Shown: positions 6,511-7,781 of the stretch, one piece after another
Layout of the letters: each line of letters starts with the position of its first letter
How positions within the stretch are numbered: position 1 is the first letter of the stretch
NCBI GenBank assembly: GCA_031275915.1
Contig: JAISOC010000049.1
Location: 1-7,781 of the forward strand
Source: Holosporales bacterium
Lineage (GTDB): Bacteria; Pseudomonadota; Alphaproteobacteria; RUG11792
DNA length: 7,781 nucleotides
Direction: 5' to 3'
Notes under the pieces: model-generated
Seen by the model: only the letters and a program-made list of their open reading frames with translations
Told to the model about the DNA's origin: nothing
Databases searched by the model: none
Program-made: the position numbers and the translations under genes

Positions 6511-6536
6511 GGTAGCACTTATAATGGAGTATTGCC
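6511..6536 (+). promoter_or_regulatory. Degenerate CIRCE-like dyad over the hrcA -10 region
   Basis: GGTAGCACT (6511-6519) and AGTATTGCC (6528-6536) are complementary at all but one position if G-U pairs are allowed, separated by TATAATGG. The left arm GTAGCACTT matches the CIRCE half TTAGCACTC at seven of nine positions. The right arm is poor and the spacing is shorter than in CIRCE (8 bases between the TAGCACT/AGT cores instead of 11). It could be a diverged HrcA operator, an RNA hairpin in the leader, or chance. Confidence 0.3.
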
Positions 6537-6562
6537 ATTATGTCTTTCTGGTTGATATGTGA

Positions 6563-7609
6563 GTGGGAGAATTTCTAGATAACAAAAGATATAGTGAAAT
6601 ATTTAAAGAACTCGTTGATGAGTATATAGAGACTGGTCAGCCTGTTGGTTCCAAAACAATTTCGAAACGCATGGGAAGTTCTCTTTCTTCTGCGACTATA
6701 AGAAACGTTATGGCTGATTTGGAGAATTTGGGAATATTGTGCTCCAAACACACTTCTTCTGGAAGAAAACCCACGGAAAAAGGGTGGAGATATTTCGTAA
6801 ATACCTTTATAGAAATTTCCAACGATCTTCAAAATGCCTATGCTAAGCATATGGAAATGATCGAAAAAACGTCTGAAAACAGAGATATTTCAACAATTTT
6901 GGAACAAATCTCCAATATGTTATCCGAGTTATCGAATTGCGCTAGCGTTATTTTAACTCCGACAATTAATGATAAAATAGTTCGATTCATAGAATTTGTT
7001 TTACTTTCACCTGGTAAAGCCCTGGTTATAATAATTTTTGATAATGGAGAAGTTGAAAATAGATTAATAGAGATCGCCAGAGATATTTCCGGCTGCGTTC
7101 TGGAAACTGCCTCAAAATACCTAAACACAAGGTTAAGCGGATTTACCTTGTCAGAAATCAGAGATATCGTTCATGATGAGTTTATTTCTCAAAAAGAGGG
7201 ACTTGATGAAGCTGTCAATGATTTGATAATGCAGGGAATAGGCATGTGGGCAAAAGAAGATGATAACGACACAGACAATCGCAGATTGATAGTCCAGGGC
7301 CTCTCGAATTTGTTATCAGAACCCAGTGAAATTGGGAATATAAAAACTCTTTTTAGTAAACTTGATGAAAAAATTACAATAAAAAACTTGTTGGACGAAT
7401 CAATAAACGCTCAAGGAATTCAAGTATTTATAGGATCGGAAAATAAAGAGTTCAACTTGGAAGGGTGCTCTATGATAGTTTCTCCATATTCCAATTCCAA
7501 AAATAGAGTTATTGGAGCAATAGGAGTTATAGGTCCCGCAAGGATGAGATATAACACCCTTATTAATCTCGTCGATTGTACTGCAAAATTATTGGGAAAA
7601 TTAATGTAA
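6563..7609 (+). CDS. hrcA: Heat-inducible transcription repressor HrcA
   Basis: A 348-residue repressor that binds CIRCE operators upstream of chaperone operons and is kept active by GroEL. The N-terminal winged helix is clear: DEYIETGQPVGSKTIS (19-34), SSATIRNVMADLENLG (42-57, recognition helix region) and the wing HTSSGRKPTEKGWRYFV (63-79). The C-terminal domain ends in the family signature GVIGPARMRY (321-330). Length is normal and no residue is obviously missing. The start is the GTG at 6563: an ATG six bases upstream is followed at once by TGA, so no longer start is possible nearby. There is no strong ribosome binding site. In many alphaproteobacteria hrcA is followed by grpE; here the next gene is on the opposite strand and ends only 7 bases away. 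Confidence 0.95.
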   Translation: MGEFLDNKRYSEIFKELVDEYIETGQPVGSKTISKRMGSSLSSATIRNVMADLENLGILCSKHTSSGRKPTEKGWRYFVNTFIEISNDLQNAYAKHMEMIEKTSENRDISTILEQISNMLSELSNCASVILTPTINDKIVRFIEFVLLSPGKALVIIIFDNGEVENRLIEIARDISGCVLETASKYLNTRLSGFTLSEIRDIVHDEFISQKEGLDEAVNDLIMQGIGMWAKEDDNDTDNRRLIVQGLSNLLSEPSEIGNIKTLFSKLDEKITIKNLLDESINAQGIQVFIGSENKEFNLEGCSMIVSPYSNSKNRVIGAIGVIGPARMRYNTLINLVDCTAKLLGKLM

Positions 7610-7616
7610 TTAAAAT

Positions 7617-7781
7617 CTAGCAAGCGAAGCTTTCAACTATATGAGTTGGAGTTAGTTTAAAACCTCTCAACTTGGAGTGAGTCATTCTGCTTGAAACTTC
7701 CCCAAGAAGATTTTGAATCCGATTTGAAGTAGAGATATTGTGTGGCATTCTCTCCATAAATGACTCAGAAACTCCAGTTAG
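7617..7781 (-). CDS. C-terminal fragment of an unidentified gene
   Basis: The frame is open from the window edge to a TAG (complement of 7617-7619), giving 54 residues. The sequence is polar and probably helical, with LTGVSESFMERMP near the left and FKLTPTHIVESFAC at the end. I recognise no family. An open frame of this length in AT-rich DNA with a stop exactly at the edge of hrcA suggests a real convergent gene, but 54 codons is short evidence. The 7-base gap leaves no space for a terminator between the two genes; any terminator must lie inside them. A weak inverted repeat (CAACT 7634-7638 with AGTTG 7644-7648) lies in this coding end. Confidence 0.5.
   Translation of the reverse strand, partial: LTGVSESFMERMPHNISTSNRIQNLLGEVSSRMTHSKLRGFKLTPTHIVESFAC

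Noticed and set aside
7420..7623. Minus-strand 67-codon frame at the end of hrcA
   Set aside because: It is antisense to the conserved HrcA C-terminal signature; the frame ending at 7617 that continues to the window edge is the better minus-strand gene.

Overview
The window is AT-rich (roughly one third GC by eye) and looks like a low-GC alphaproteobacterial chromosome. The main evidence is a hybrid histidine kinase with all CckA hallmarks, a full-length HrcA, and an initiator tRNA whose anticodon stem carries the A-U/G-C/G-C variant known from some alphaproteobacteria instead of three G-C pairs. A host-associated lineage (Holosporales-like or similar) would fit the AT richness and the TssE-like gene, but that is inference; no species-level marker is present.

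Layout, left to right. Minus strand: the first 34 codons of an exported protein (1-103), preceded by a good ribosome binding site. Minus strand: a secreted beta-lactamase-fold serine hydrolase (259-1902). A short divergent promoter region holds an exact TTAA-N7-TTAAC CtrA-type box. Plus strand: a small membrane-anchored protein with a polyglutamate tail (1997-2473). Minus strand: initiator tRNA-Met with encoded CCA (2540-2616) and a strong sigma70-like promoter. Plus strand: cckA (2801-5161). A 246-base gap with two inverted repeats, one GC-richer than its surroundings. Plus strand: a translationally coupled pair, an exported protein of unknown function (5408-6010) and a gp25/TssE-like baseplate protein (6007-6384). 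A 178-base gap with a hairpin, promoter candidates and a degenerate CIRCE-like dyad. Plus strand: hrcA (6563-7609). Minus strand: the last 54 codons of an unidentified gene (7617-7781), ending 7 bases from hrcA.

The genes do not form one pathway. Two threads stand out. First, CckA sits at the top of the phosphorelay that controls CtrA, and a CtrA-type site lies a few hundred bases upstream between two envelope or secreted proteins, placed so that it could activate one and repress the other. Second, a contractile-injection baseplate protein appears with no other secretion-system gene in view, coupled to an uncharacterised exported protein.
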